A stretch of 64,000 nucleotides of DNA from Roseibacillus persicicus. Its GTDB lineage: Bacteria; Verrucomicrobiota; Verrucomicrobiia; Verrucomicrobiales; Akkermansiaceae. The notes below the pieces were generated by a model, which made no database searches, was not told the origin of the DNA, and was given only the letters and a program-made list of their open reading frames with translations. The stretch is taken from assembly GCF_014651675.1 (NCBI RefSeq), contig NZ_BMXI01000018.1, forward strand, positions 1 to 64,000, in the 5' to 3' direction. Shown here one piece after another: positions 26,686 through 36,267 of this stretch (the stretch's first letter is position 1; every line of letters begins with the position of its first letter). The translations under genes and the position numbers were made by a program.

Positions 26686-27933
26686 CTAGAAGTGGAGTAT
26701 GCCAATATCAGCACGGCGTTGGCTCCCATCGAAGGTCACCTTGGCGGCTTCGGCGTGAGCCTTTTCCACCGCCACCTCCCGGCTCTCAGCTCCAGCGACA
26801 ACGGCGAGAACCCGCCCCCCGTTTGTCACCCACTGCCCTGCTTCTTTTTTGGTGCCAGCATGATAAACCCGCGCGCCCTCCAGCTCATCCAAGCCGGAGA
26901 TCACGTCACCATTACTTGAACTTTCCGGGTAGCCCGCGCTGGCCAAGACCACGCAAACACTCCAGCCGTTGTCGAAAGTCAGGAGTTCGGAGTTGAGATG
27001 ACCCTGTGCGCCTTCCAAACAATATTGCGCGAGATCACCCTGAACCAGAGGCATCACCGCTTGGCATTCCGGATCCCCGAAGCGGCAGTTGTATTCAATA
27101 ATCTTCGGACCATCGGCAGTCATCATGAGGCCGAAATAAAGAAAGCCACGATACTCCAGACCGTCCTTAATCAGTCCGTCAACGGTCGGCTTCACGATTT
27201 CGGAATCGATTCGAGCCAACTCTTCTGCCGTCACCAACTGGCGACTGGCGACCGCTCCCATCCCGCCGGTGTTCGGCCCCTGATCCCCTTCACCTATACG
27301 CTTGTAGTCACGCGCGGGAGTGAAGATTTCATAGTTCTCTCCACTGACCGCCGCGAAAATTGAAACCTCGGGACCCTCCAAATATTGCTCAACGAGCAAC
27401 TTGCCGCCCCCGAATCGCTTGCGGGAAAAGACCTCGGTCAAAAACTCGTTCGCCGCATGCTCGTCGCCGCAAACAGCGACCCCTTTGCCCGCAGCCAACC
27501 CGTCAAACTTTAATACCGTCGGAAAGCGACCACCGATCGCATCTTGCGCTTCCTCAATCGACTCGCACACCCAGGCCTTGCCTGTCGGAATCTCATGCCG
27601 CTGCATGAAGAGCTTGGCGAAGGCCTTGCTCGCCTCCAGCATCGCAGATTCCTTGCGCGGTCCCCAGCAGGGAATCCCCGCGTCCGCACACAGATTGGCC
27701 AGCCCCTCGTCCTTGACCAGATAGCTCTCTTCCCCCGCTACACAGAGGTCGATCTTCTTGCCGAGCATCCACCCCACCAATTCGGCAACTCCACCAGCTT
27801 CCACGGGTTCGGCGATTTCGGCAATCGCATCGCTGCCGGGGTGGCAGTAGAGCTCGACTTCCTGACCGGACTCCAGCAGTGCACGCAAGAGGGCATGCTC
27901 ACGACCACCTTTTCCAACGACGAGTATTTTCAT
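26686..27933 (-). CDS. purD: Phosphoribosylamine-glycine ligase
   Basis: ATP-grasp enzyme that joins glycine to phosphoribosylamine in the second step of purine synthesis. The 415-residue length is normal. Visible family features are MKILVVGKGGREHALLRAL, VKFDGLAAGKGV-type ATP site (reads LKFDGLAAGKGVAVCGD), GGMGAVASRQL and IEYNCRFGDPECQAVMP. The start is an ATG at 27931-27933. It is a single gene with no other pur gene in the window. Bases 27934-28122, between it and the divergent S9 peptidase, hold no gene. Confidence 0.96.
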   Translation of the reverse strand: MKILVVGKGGREHALLRALLESGQEVELYCHPGSDAIAEIAEPVEAGGVAELVGWMLGKKIDLCVAGEESYLVKDEGLANLCADAGIPCWGPRKESAMLEASKAFAKLFMQRHEIPTGKAWVCESIEEAQDAIGGRFPTVLKFDGLAAGKGVAVCGDEHAANEFLTEVFSRKRFGGGKLLVEQYLEGPEVSIFAAVSGENYEIFTPARDYKRIGEGDQGPNTGGMGAVASRQLVTAEELARIDSEIVKPTVDGLIKDGLEYRGFLYFGLMMTADGPKIIEYNCRFGDPECQAVMPLVQGDLAQYCLEGAQGHLNSELLTFDNGWSVCVVLASAGYPESSSNGDVISGLDELEGARVYHAGTKKEAGQWVTNGGRVLAVVAGAESREVAVEKAHAEAAKVTFDGSQRRADIGILHF

Positions 27934-28122
27934 CCCGCTTTCTGTACCACCCGCCCCGTTGGCTCAACCCCGAAGTCTGTGCAGCCAGAATGTAAGAGTA
28001 AAAAATCGGTCACTTTTCCGACCCGACTGCAGTCAATTGTCGATTTCCATGCAAGATCGCCGGTATTTTCGGCTTAATTCCTGCTGCTTACACCATAACG
28101 CTTTTCCACCTCTCAATTCACA

Positions 28123-30138
28123 ATGCCCCGTCCACCGCTCTCCTTTCTGGCCTCCCTCGTCTTCACCAACTGCTCTTTGCTCATGGCTGAGCCTCAGGCC
28201 ATGACCGCCGTCGATCTTCTTTCCATCAATCATCTAACCAAGGGCGAACTTTCTTCCGATGGCCAATCCTTTCTCTATCTTCAGCGCGAGGTCGATTGGG
28301 AAGATAATCTTTGGCGGGACCAGCTTTGGCGAAAGCAGGTCCACCAAGCCGGTTCGGAACGTCAGATGACATTCGGAACCACGGGAATCCGCGAACCGCA
28401 ATGGTCTCCAGATGGACGCAACCTCTCCTTCGTCACCAAGCGCGATGGTGACGATGAATACCAAATCTATCTCCTCCCCAACGACGGAGGCGAGGCCCGT
28501 CGACTAGCAGAATTGCCGCAGGCTCCGTCTAAACATCGATGGAGCCCCGACGGAGCCTTCATCTACTTCATGGCGTTTCCAGCTCGGGAGAAAGAAGAGG
28601 AAAAGCAAATCAAGGACAAGACCCTCATTCCCCGCTTCGAGGATCCGGAGCGCCATCGCCACCTCTGGCGGGTCGAAATCACTACGGGTGAAGTCGAACA
28701 AGTCAGCGTTCCCGAAGCGTCGGTAGTAGACTACAGCTTCGACAGAAAGGGTGAACACCTCCTGCTCTCCCTGGCCCCCGGAGTCATTCTCGACCTACGC
28801 CATCGCTCCGAACTTTGGGTCTCTTCTCCCGATGGAAAGGAGACCGAACAAATCTCTAACAATCTCTATCAGGAAGGCGGAGCCCGCTTCTCACCCGACG
28901 GCAGCCAAATCGCCTACCTCGCGGGAGTCAATCGCGCGGGAGAAAATTACTACAACACCAACCTGTTTCTCATCGACCGCGACACAAGAGAAACAACCCT
29001 CATCGCGGAGGACTTCGCGGGCGAATTCCGCTCCTTTTCTTGGTCGGAATCCGGAGAAAGCCTTTTCCTCACTGCCAACATCGGGGTCGCAACCCATCTT
29101 TTCGAATATCAAATCGGCCCAGCACTCCTGACTCCTCTCACCTCCGGCGACTTCACTCTCACCGACTGGAGTTACCTCCCCGACCAAGAAGTTCATCTCC
29201 TCAAAATCCAAAGCGCGACCGACCCGGGAGACTATTGGATCCTACCCGAAGGCGAGAGCCAGCCCGCCCGCCTAACAAATCAACACAGCCAAATCGAAAA
29301 GCAGTTTCTCCTCCCCAGGCAAGAGAAGATCACTTGGGAAAGTGCGGATGGCCATTCGATTGAAGGTCTCCTCACCTACCCCCTCGGCTATCAGGACGGA
29401 GACGCGCCCTTCCCCCTCATCGTGCAGACTCATGGCGGCCCCCGGAGCACCGACCAATACGGAATTTGGAAGACCGGGGACTTTTTGCCCATCACTGCCC
29501 GGCAAGGCTACGGAACTTTACAAACCAACCATCGCGGAGGCACTGGCTACGGAGACGAATTCTTGCGCGACATGGTAGGTGGCTATTTCCGCAACTCCCA
29601 CCTCGATGTTCTCAGCGGAGTCGACGCCTTGATCGAGCGCGGTCTCGCCGACCCTGAAAAGCTGGTGAAAAAGGGTTGGAGCGCCGGCGGGCACATGACC
29701 AATAAGATCATCACCATCACCGACCGATTCAAGGCCGCTTCCAGTGGTGCGGGTGCCGTGGAGTGGATGTCGCAATACGGCGAATCCGACGCGGCTTACA
29801 ACCGGGGCTGGTGGTTTGGAGGCAAGCCTTGGGAAAAGAACGCCCCCACCGAAAACTATGTTCAGACCTCGGTCTTCAATGAGCTTTGGAAAGTCACCAC
29901 CCCGACCCTCATCTTTGTAGGAGAAAAGGACGTCCGTGTCCCTGCCACCCAATCCAAGATGCTCTACCGCGCACTCCGCGATCTGGGAGTCGAGACCGAG
30001 CTCTACGTGGCCCCGGGCGAACCCCATGGCTTCAAGAAACCCAGCCATCGGCTCTTTCGCATCAACAAGGAGCTCGAGTGGTTCGAGAAGCACGTTCACA
30101 ACCGCAGCTACGAGCCCCTGCTGCCACCCCGCTCCTAA
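28123..30138 (+). CDS. S9-family prolyl oligopeptidase-type peptidase
   Basis: A 671-residue protein with an export signal (residues about 1-22), a beta-propeller built from WSPDG-type repeats (QWSPDGRNLSF, RWSPDGAFIYF, RFSPDGSQIAY) up to about residue 390, and a C-terminal alpha/beta-hydrolase domain. The catalytic residues appear to be Ser520 in GWSAGGHM, Asp603 in EKDVRV and His635 in GEPHGF. The elbow GWSAGG is a variant of the usual GxSYGG. It likely trims peptides outside the cytoplasm. It is convergent with the agmatine deiminase gene (19-base gap). Confidence 0.92.
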   Translation: MPRPPLSFLASLVFTNCSLLMAEPQAMTAVDLLSINHLTKGELSSDGQSFLYLQREVDWEDNLWRDQLWRKQVHQAGSERQMTFGTTGIREPQWSPDGRNLSFVTKRDGDDEYQIYLLPNDGGEARRLAELPQAPSKHRWSPDGAFIYFMAFPAREKEEEKQIKDKTLIPRFEDPERHRHLWRVEITTGEVEQVSVPEASVVDYSFDRKGEHLLLSLAPGVILDLRHRSELWVSSPDGKETEQISNNLYQEGGARFSPDGSQIAYLAGVNRAGENYYNTNLFLIDRDTRETTLIAEDFAGEFRSFSWSESGESLFLTANIGVATHLFEYQIGPALLTPLTSGDFTLTDWSYLPDQEVHLLKIQSATDPGDYWILPEGESQPARLTNQHSQIEKQFLLPRQEKITWESADGHSIEGLLTYPLGYQDGDAPFPLIVQTHGGPRSTDQYGIWKTGDFLPITARQGYGTLQTNHRGGTGYGDEFLRDMVGGYFRNSHLDVLSGVDALIERGLADPEKLVKKGWSAGGHMTNKIITITDRFKAASSGAGAVEWMSQYGESDAAYNRGWWFGGKPWEKNAPTENYVQTSVFNELWKVTTPTLIFVGEKDVRVPATQSKMLYRALRDLGVETELYVAPGEPHGFKKPSHRLFRINKELEWFEKHVHNRSYEPLLPPRS

Positions 30139-30157
30139 TCTGTTGGGAAACGTCCTG

Positions 30158-31096
30158 CTATGCCCACTGTCCCTGGGTCAGACAATGCGCCCCCCCGCCC
30201 TCAAGCCCGAGGATACGGCAATCGAAGCCAACCACTTGCTTTTCAGGAAAGGCTCTGGAAATAATCTCAAGCGCCTGTGAGTCGGTCGAAAGACCATACT
30301 GCGGAGCGACGACCCCATCGTTCACGATCAGGAAGTTGGCATAGCTCCCCTCGATTCCCTCCGCAATCTCGCCCACGAAGGGTAAGGCTACGACTTCCAA
30401 ACCGGCGTCCTCCAACTTCTGCCAGTTATCTACTAGATTACTAGTAGCCGACTCCACCGCCAACACCTTCTGCTCCCCCACAAAGCGGGCCACCATATCG
30501 ACGTGACCATCAGTATCGTCATTCTCGAGCCCCGCCCGCAACCAGATCACCTCATGTGCGCCCAGCTTCGCAAGGAGTTCGGCCGAGACCTCTTCTTTGC
30601 TCCAGTCCGGATTGCGGTTCGGATTGAGGAGCACTGACTCGGTAGTGAGAATCCGTCCTGCCCCATTGCTCTCCAAAGCGCCTCCCTCGCAAACCAGCTT
30701 GCTGGCGAAGGTGCGCAGAGCCAGCTGTGCACCTATCGCCGAGGCCACGCGGGCATCCTTTTCGTAAGCAAACTTCCCGCCCCAGGCATTGTAAGTCCAA
30801 TCCACCAGAGCGACTTCCCCAGTCTTGGGACTCTTGAGAAAGGTCGGACCATGGTCCCGACACCAGACATCATCAGTGGCGATCGCAAAAACTTCCGCAT
30901 TCTTCAACAAAGACGCAACGCGGTCGCGTTCTTCCTGACACACCGATATCCTCACCGTTGCGAACCGACCGATGACCTCAGCCAATCTCACAAACTCGTT
31001 CTCCACAATCTCACGCTCTACGCCTTCCCAGAGATGGGGCGCGACGGGCCAGCTCAACCAAACCGCCTCTGTTGGCGACCATTCCGCTGGCATCAT
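30158..31096 (-). CDS. aguA: Agmatine deiminase-family enzyme
   Basis: Hydrolyses agmatine to N-carbamoylputrescine (family also includes peptidylarginine deiminases of the Porphyromonas type). The 312-residue protein from ATG 31096 starts MMPAEWSPTEAVWLSWP and shows DDVWCRDHGPTFL, CEGGALESNG, DGHVDMVARF and the nucleophile cysteine Cys305 in GGGAHCLTQG. Upstream GTG (to 31123) or the adjacent ATG are possible starts. SpeA at 15430-17340 supplies its likely substrate. The N-carbamoylputrescine amidohydrolase is not in the window. Confidence 0.9.
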   Translation of the reverse strand: MMPAEWSPTEAVWLSWPVAPHLWEGVEREIVENEFVRLAEVIGRFATVRISVCQEERDRVASLLKNAEVFAIATDDVWCRDHGPTFLKSPKTGEVALVDWTYNAWGGKFAYEKDARVASAIGAQLALRTFASKLVCEGGALESNGAGRILTTESVLLNPNRNPDWSKEEVSAELLAKLGAHEVIWLRAGLENDDTDGHVDMVARFVGEQKVLAVESATSNLVDNWQKLEDAGLEVVALPFVGEIAEGIEGSYANFLIVNDGVVAPQYGLSTDSQALEIISRAFPEKQVVGFDCRILGLEGGGAHCLTQGQWA

Positions 31097-31187
31097 GAAA
31101 TCAAAGTCCTGGCATCTGCTCACGGCCGCTTCTGTAAAGATTTTCGGAGGGCTTGCCAGTCTGCATTTTCAAACTAGAGTTTCACCA

Positions 31188-32684
31188 ATGATTATTCGAA
31201 CTTTGTTCTGTGGGCTTGTTGGCCTCTCCCCTCTGGCAGCCCAACTGGCTCCCCCTGCGGAGACAGTGGCCCTGGTGGAAAAAAAGCCCGCGCAGGCAGC
31301 CACCCTCTTCGATTCAGTTCTCCGCATCGAGGTCGCAACCCAGAACCCAGACTACGGCACCCCTTGGAATGCCGGCGGCTTCTCCGGCGGCAATGGCACC
31401 GGTTTCCTAATCGGACCCAACCAGATTCTAACAAACGCTCACGTGGTCTCCAATGCCCGGCGCATCCTCGTGACCCAGCGCAATTCGGCCCGCAAGCTGC
31501 CCGCCACCATTCAGCACATCGCCCACGATTGTGACCTCGCCCTCATTAGCCTGGATGATCCGGCTCCACTGGAAGGCCTCATTCACCTCCCCATCGGGGG
31601 CATGCCCGAGCTCGACTCCGAGGTTCGCGCCATCGGCTATCCCGTCGGCGGCGACCGTCTCTCGGTCACCCGCGGAATCGTATCCCGCATCGACTTTCGC
31701 CCCTATTCACACTCGCGTTCGGATTCCCATCTCATCATTCAGGTTGATGCCGCGATTAACCCCGGCAACTCCGGAGGACCTGCCATCCAGGGTGACAAGG
31801 TGATTGGCGTGGCCTTTCAAGGCCTCACTCAAGCCGACAACACCGGCTATATCATCCCCACCCCCGTGATTAACCGCTTCCTGACCGATATCGAGGACGG
31901 TCGTTACGACAAATACATGGACCTGGGACTGACCTCCTTTCCTCTTTTCAACCCCGCGATGCGGAAAGCCCTCGGCCTGCCCGACGATGATCGGGGCGTG
32001 CTCGTTACCGGCATCATTCCCGATGGCCCTTGCGATGGATTCATGCAGGAGAACGACATTCTCCTCGCTATCGACGGCAACCCCATCGACTCCGCCGGCA
32101 ACATCACGGTGGATGGCGAAACCCTCGTCCTCCACGAAATCGTGGAACGCAAGTTTGCGAAAGACACCGTCAAACTGGACTTCCTGCGCGACGGCTCCCG
32201 GCAGTCGGCGGAGATCATTCTCAAGCCTCTGCCCGGCGCTCCCATCTTCACCGTCATCTACGGTGAACGCCCCGAGTATATCTTTTATGGAGGTCTCGTC
32301 ATTCAGCCTCTGACCCTCAACGCAATGTCAGCCCACCGTCTGACGGGGGTCACCATTCGCCACCTCACCACCAACTATCTCAACAAGGCCATCTTCCGCG
32401 AACGCCCCGAAATCCTGGTCCTGACCCGGGTGGAAAGCGACGAACTGACCGCAAATATGGGCGGCTTCACCGACTCCGTTATCAACACCATCAATGGCGA
32501 GAAGGTGCGGGACCTGAAGCATGCCTACGAGCTCTTGTATGAAAAAGAACAACCCGAGTTCACCGTGATCGAATTCGAGAACATGGGGCGTCCACTCGTC
32601 ATCCCGAGTGCCAAGGTCGAGGCCGTCAACCAACGCCTGATGAAGACCAACAACATTCCCTCCAACCACTATCTGGGCGAATAA
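31188..32684 (+). CDS. HtrA/Deg-like serine protease with PDZ domains
   Basis: A 498-residue secreted protease. ATG 31188 gives a signal peptide (MIIRTLFCGLVGLSPLAA); the frame is open further upstream but that part lacks sense. The trypsin domain has His85 (TNAHVV), Asp116 (HDCDLAL) and Ser195 (NPGNSGGPA), all intact. A PDZ domain follows at about 265-345 (GVLVTGIIPDGPCDGFMQENDILLAIDG) and a diverged second one near the C-terminus. It probably degrades or chaperones envelope proteins. The next gene, 25 bases on, is its paralogue without the triad. Confidence 0.88.
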   Translation: MIIRTLFCGLVGLSPLAAQLAPPAETVALVEKKPAQAATLFDSVLRIEVATQNPDYGTPWNAGGFSGGNGTGFLIGPNQILTNAHVVSNARRILVTQRNSARKLPATIQHIAHDCDLALISLDDPAPLEGLIHLPIGGMPELDSEVRAIGYPVGGDRLSVTRGIVSRIDFRPYSHSRSDSHLIIQVDAAINPGNSGGPAIQGDKVIGVAFQGLTQADNTGYIIPTPVINRFLTDIEDGRYDKYMDLGLTSFPLFNPAMRKALGLPDDDRGVLVTGIIPDGPCDGFMQENDILLAIDGNPIDSAGNITVDGETLVLHEIVERKFAKDTVKLDFLRDGSRQSAEIILKPLPGAPIFTVIYGERPEYIFYGGLVIQPLTLNAMSAHRLTGVTIRHLTTNYLNKAIFRERPEILVLTRVESDELTANMGGFTDSVINTINGEKVRDLKHAYELLYEKEQPEFTVIEFENMGRPLVIPSAKVEAVNQRLMKTNNIPSNHYLGE

Positions 32685-32709
32685 CTCGAGCTCCCTTTTC
32701 TTTACTCCA

Positions 32710-34326
32710 ATGAAAACACTTTCCTACACTCTCCTCGCCTCGCTCACCGCCACCGGCAGCCTGCTGGCCGACACTCCCGAGGAACACTCCGCAGCTCTCC
32801 AAAAGGTCCAGTTGACCCCGACCACCGAACTGGTTGGCGAAAAGGAGAACCAGATCCTCGATAGCTTCGTGCGCGTGAACGCCACCATCCAAACCTTCAA
32901 CGCCGGCCAACCCTGGCAGCGGAACAACCCGCAACGACGGAGTGGCCTGGGGACCTTGATTTCTCCGACCGAGATCATCACTGCCGCCGAGATGGTGGCC
33001 AACCAGACCTATCTGGAACTCGAGTCCGCGGATTCCTCGCAAAGCGTTCAAGCCAAAGTCGTGGCCATCGATTACAAGGCCAACCTCGCGCTTCTTTCTC
33101 CAGTTGGCGACCCGGGCTTTTTGGCGAAAAAGACTCCTCTGGAAATCGCCAAACCAGCCAAGATCGGTGACCCGGTCAACGTCTGGCAGTTCGAGGACAA
33201 TGGCACAACCTTGAAGACGACTGCCTCCATTCGGGCGGTGGATACTTCGGCCACATTTTTGTCAGGCAACTCCTTCCTGACCTATATCCTGAAAGGCTCC
33301 ATGCAGTCAGCTTCCTCATCCTTCACCCTGCCCGCGACTCGCAATGGCAAGTTTCTGGGCGTGCTGACTTCCTACGACTCCGACGACCAGATTTCCGAAG
33401 TGATTGCACCTGAAATCATCGAGACCTTTCTTCGCGACGCTCGCGATGGAATCTATGAAGGGTTCCCGACCCTCGGATGCGCCATCCAGCGCACGGAGGA
33501 CAAATCCTTCCGCCAATACCTCGGCCTTTCGGAAGACGGCGGAGGGCTCTATATCTCGCGCGTCAAACCCGATTCGCCTGCAGACAAAGCGGGGATGAAA
33601 AAGGGAGACGTCCTCCTCGCGGTTGACGGCAGCGAGCTGGACCGACGCGGTTATTTCCAACATCCGGACTACGGCCCGCTCACTTGGACCGTTCTCATCA
33701 GGAGCGGCAAGACCGTTGGCGATACCATCTCCCTGACCATTCTACGCGATGGCAAAGAGCAGACCTTGAGCGCGACCCTGGAAGCCACCCAGCCTCCTCT
33801 CATCCCGCGCCACATCAACGACTCCCCGCCACCCTTCTTGATTAAAGGTGGTCTCGTCTTTCAGGAACTGTCGCGCGAGTATTTGCGAGCTTTCGGTGAC
33901 AACTGGACCACCCGCGCCCCCTTGCCCCTCATGTACGCCATGGAGAATCCCGAGGATTATGAGGAGGAGCGCAATAGCATCGTCTTCTTGGCCCGGGTTC
34001 TCCCCAATCCCGCTACGATTGGTTACGACCGCTTGGGCGGGATGATTGTCAACGGAGCAAATGGACAACCCGTCAAAGACATCGCCGAATTGGCTGCACT
34101 TTTGGAAAAAACTCCCGCGAATGGCATCCACACCATCGAACTTGATGAGGCGCCTGGCGTCATCTACCTCGACGCGGAAATCTCCGATCAAGTCGACCAG
34201 CAATTCCTCCAACAAGGCTTGCCCACCCTTTCCCGCCTTCCTGAGAAAAAGCTCTCCCCCGCCGAAGTGGAAACAATTGCCGCCGAAGCTCTCGGAGAAA
34301 AGACGGAGACGGAAGAGTCCGAGTAA
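32710..34326 (+). CDS. HtrA paralogue lacking the catalytic triad (pseudoprotease)
   Basis: A 538-residue secreted protein with a signal peptide (MKTLSYTLLASLTATGSLLA) that aligns with the preceding HtrA protein along its length, including the late GGLVFQEL segment (GGLVIQPL in the partner). The protease domain is dead by sequence: the His position is Glu94 (TAAEMVA), the Asp position is Asn125 (YKANLAL), and NPGNSGGPA is replaced by SASSSFTLPA, removing the oxyanion hole. The PDZ domain is well kept (GGGLYISRVKPDSPADKAGM and GDVLLAVDG). An adaptor, regulator or substrate-binding partner of the active enzyme is the natural inference. The acidic C-terminus ends EKTETEESE. Confidence 0.82.
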   Translation: MKTLSYTLLASLTATGSLLADTPEEHSAALQKVQLTPTTELVGEKENQILDSFVRVNATIQTFNAGQPWQRNNPQRRSGLGTLISPTEIITAAEMVANQTYLELESADSSQSVQAKVVAIDYKANLALLSPVGDPGFLAKKTPLEIAKPAKIGDPVNVWQFEDNGTTLKTTASIRAVDTSATFLSGNSFLTYILKGSMQSASSSFTLPATRNGKFLGVLTSYDSDDQISEVIAPEIIETFLRDARDGIYEGFPTLGCAIQRTEDKSFRQYLGLSEDGGGLYISRVKPDSPADKAGMKKGDVLLAVDGSELDRRGYFQHPDYGPLTWTVLIRSGKTVGDTISLTILRDGKEQTLSATLEATQPPLIPRHINDSPPPFLIKGGLVFQELSREYLRAFGDNWTTRAPLPLMYAMENPEDYEEERNSIVFLARVLPNPATIGYDRLGGMIVNGANGQPVKDIAELAALLEKTPANGIHTIELDEAPGVIYLDAEISDQVDQQFLQQGLPTLSRLPEKKLSPAEVETIAAEALGEKTETEESE

Positions 34327-34344
34327 CTCCCCCACCGAACCAAC

Positions 34345-34806
34345 ATGAGTGATTTCGAAGAAAAAGCCCGGGAGGCCTTGGCCAATCCACAGAATGTGGG
34401 TGAGATGAACGACGCCGATTCCGTCGGCACCGTTGGCTCGCCAGACTGCGGGGACATGGTCCGGATGTGGCTGAAGTTTACCGAAAAGGACGGCAAAAAG
34501 GTCATCGACCGAGCTTCCTTCCAAGCTTTTGGCTGCCAGACCGCGATTGCCGTCGCTTCGATGGCGACCCAATTGCTGAAAGGCAAATCGATGGAGGAAG
34601 CCGCCGCCCTCAAGCCGGAGGACCTCACCGGCGACTTGGGCCCCCTGCCCCCCATGAAAATTCACTGCGGGCAGCTGGTGGAAAACGCTCTCAAGAACGC
34701 CTTGGAAGGCACCTCCACCGAGTCCAAATCAGGCGAGACAATCTCTTCCAACATCGCCCAGAACCAGCCCAAAGGCTCGATTCGTATCGTGCCCATCGAG
34801 GACTAG
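34345..34806 (+). CDS. NifU/IscU-like Fe-S cluster scaffold
   Basis: A 153-residue protein with the NifU N-terminal (IscU) fold. The three cluster-binding cysteines are in SPDCGDM (Cys35), FGCQTAIA (Cys63) and IHCGQLVE (Cys108). IscU-type scaffolds assemble [2Fe-2S] or [4Fe-4S] clusters on these cysteines and pass them to apoproteins. No isc or nif partners are adjacent. The start is 19 bases after the HtrA paralogue, so it may be co-transcribed. The tail beyond residue 125 is extra compared with IscU. Confidence 0.88.
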   Translation: MSDFEEKAREALANPQNVGEMNDADSVGTVGSPDCGDMVRMWLKFTEKDGKKVIDRASFQAFGCQTAIAVASMATQLLKGKSMEEAAALKPEDLTGDLGPLPPMKIHCGQLVENALKNALEGTSTESKSGETISSNIAQNQPKGSIRIVPIED

Positions 34807-34916
34807 GGCGGTCGGGATAACGACGCGGAATACGTCCGCCATAGAATCTTGCCAAAAAGCGAGAAGCGAAACTCTTGGGTCTTGAGTCTTGCAGAGAGGT
34901 GTCCTAACTCCCACCC

Positions 34917-36212
34917 ATGTCTGTTCGAACCCGCTTCGCTCCTTCGCCCACCGGCTACCTTCACGTAGGAGGTGCCCGCACTGCCCTGTTCAACTGGCTC
35001 TTTGCTCGCAAGCACGGGGGCACCTTTGTTTTGCGGGTGGAAGACACTGACGAAGCACGCAACACCCCCGAAGCGCGTCAGGCAATCTTCGATGGCATGA
35101 GCTGGCTGGGTCTCGACTGGGACGAAGGCGAGGGCAAAGGCGGCGACTACGGCCCCTACAATCAATCCGAGCGCACCGCGATCTATCAAAAGCACTTCGA
35201 TACTTTGGTGGAAAAAGGTCGCGTCTACGAAAGCGAAGGGGCTTGGCGCTTTCGCTTCGATCGCAAACCCATTGTCATGAACGACCTGGTCTGCGGCGAA
35301 GTCACCATCGACTACACCAACGAAGACAACACGCCCGACATGGTGATCCGCCGCTCGGATGGCTCGTTCGTTTTCCACTTCGTCAACGTGGTCGACGACT
35401 TGGAGATGAAGATGACCCACGTCATCCGGGGTGAAGATCACCTCATGAACACGCCCAAGCATCTGCAACTGTTCGAAGCTTTGGGCGTCGAGCCACCCCA
35501 GTATGCGCACATTCCATTGATTTTGAATCCCGACGGCTCCAAGATGTCCAAGCGGGATGAAGGCGCGGCCGTTTCCGAGTACGCCTCGAAGGGTTATCTC
35601 CCCGAAGCGACGGTCAACTTTCTCGCCCTGCTGGGATGGTCTCCAAAAGATGACTCCGAGGTCTTTCCCACTGCGGAGCTCATCGAGAAATTCACTCTCG
35701 AAAACATCAATCGTGCTCCCGCCAAGTACGATGCCAAGAAATGCGCCTGGCTCAATCAACAGCACCTCCTTGCGCTCTCGCCGGAAGAGTTTGCCAAGGC
35801 GGCGGAGAGCTATTGCCAGCCTCTTCCCGACAATTTCGCGACCGTAACGGCCTCAGTTCAGGAAAAGGTCTCCCTTTTGACGGAGGTGCCCGACGCCATC
35901 GCGTTCTACAACGATCCCGACTATCCCATCGATCCGGAGCAACTCGCCAAAGTCGCCAAGAACGAACAAGCCGGAAGCCTTCTCTCCGCCTTGGCCTCCA
36001 AATTTGCCGAACTTACCGACTGGTCGACGGCGAAAGACAGCATTGCCGAGACTGCCAAAGCGAACGGCGCCAAGCCCGGTCAACTGATGTTCCCCCTTCG
36101 CATCGCGCTATCCGGCAAGGGGGGCGGACCCGACCTCGGGGCTATTCTCGATATTCTTGGCCAACAAGAATCGGTCCGCCGCATCGAGCGCACCGTTAGC
36201 CTCTTAGGTTAA
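34917..36212 (+). CDS. gltX: Glutamyl-tRNA synthetase, compact form
   Basis: Charges tRNA-Glu with glutamate. The 431-residue class I synthetase has the HIGH-type motif PSPTGYLHVGGA (residues 10-20) and KMSKR at 209-213. The N-terminus MSVRTRFAPSPTGYLHVGG is standard. It is shorter than typical (about 460-500 residues); the gap is mainly after residue 100, where the usual zinc-binding acceptor-arm insert is reduced to GRVYESEGAWRFRFDRKP without cysteines. The anticodon-binding region at the C-terminus is present. Bases 34807-34916, upstream, contain no clear leader element. Confidence 0.93.
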   Translation: MSVRTRFAPSPTGYLHVGGARTALFNWLFARKHGGTFVLRVEDTDEARNTPEARQAIFDGMSWLGLDWDEGEGKGGDYGPYNQSERTAIYQKHFDTLVEKGRVYESEGAWRFRFDRKPIVMNDLVCGEVTIDYTNEDNTPDMVIRRSDGSFVFHFVNVVDDLEMKMTHVIRGEDHLMNTPKHLQLFEALGVEPPQYAHIPLILNPDGSKMSKRDEGAAVSEYASKGYLPEATVNFLALLGWSPKDDSEVFPTAELIEKFTLENINRAPAKYDAKKCAWLNQQHLLALSPEEFAKAAESYCQPLPDNFATVTASVQEKVSLLTEVPDAIAFYNDPDYPIDPEQLAKVAKNEQAGSLLSALASKFAELTDWSTAKDSIAETAKANGAKPGQLMFPLRIALSGKGGGPDLGAILDILGQQESVRRIERTVSLLG

Positions 36213-36267
36213 GCCCATTTCCAAACTGGCGCATCGCCTGCTTGGAACAACCCACACCTCCATTTGC

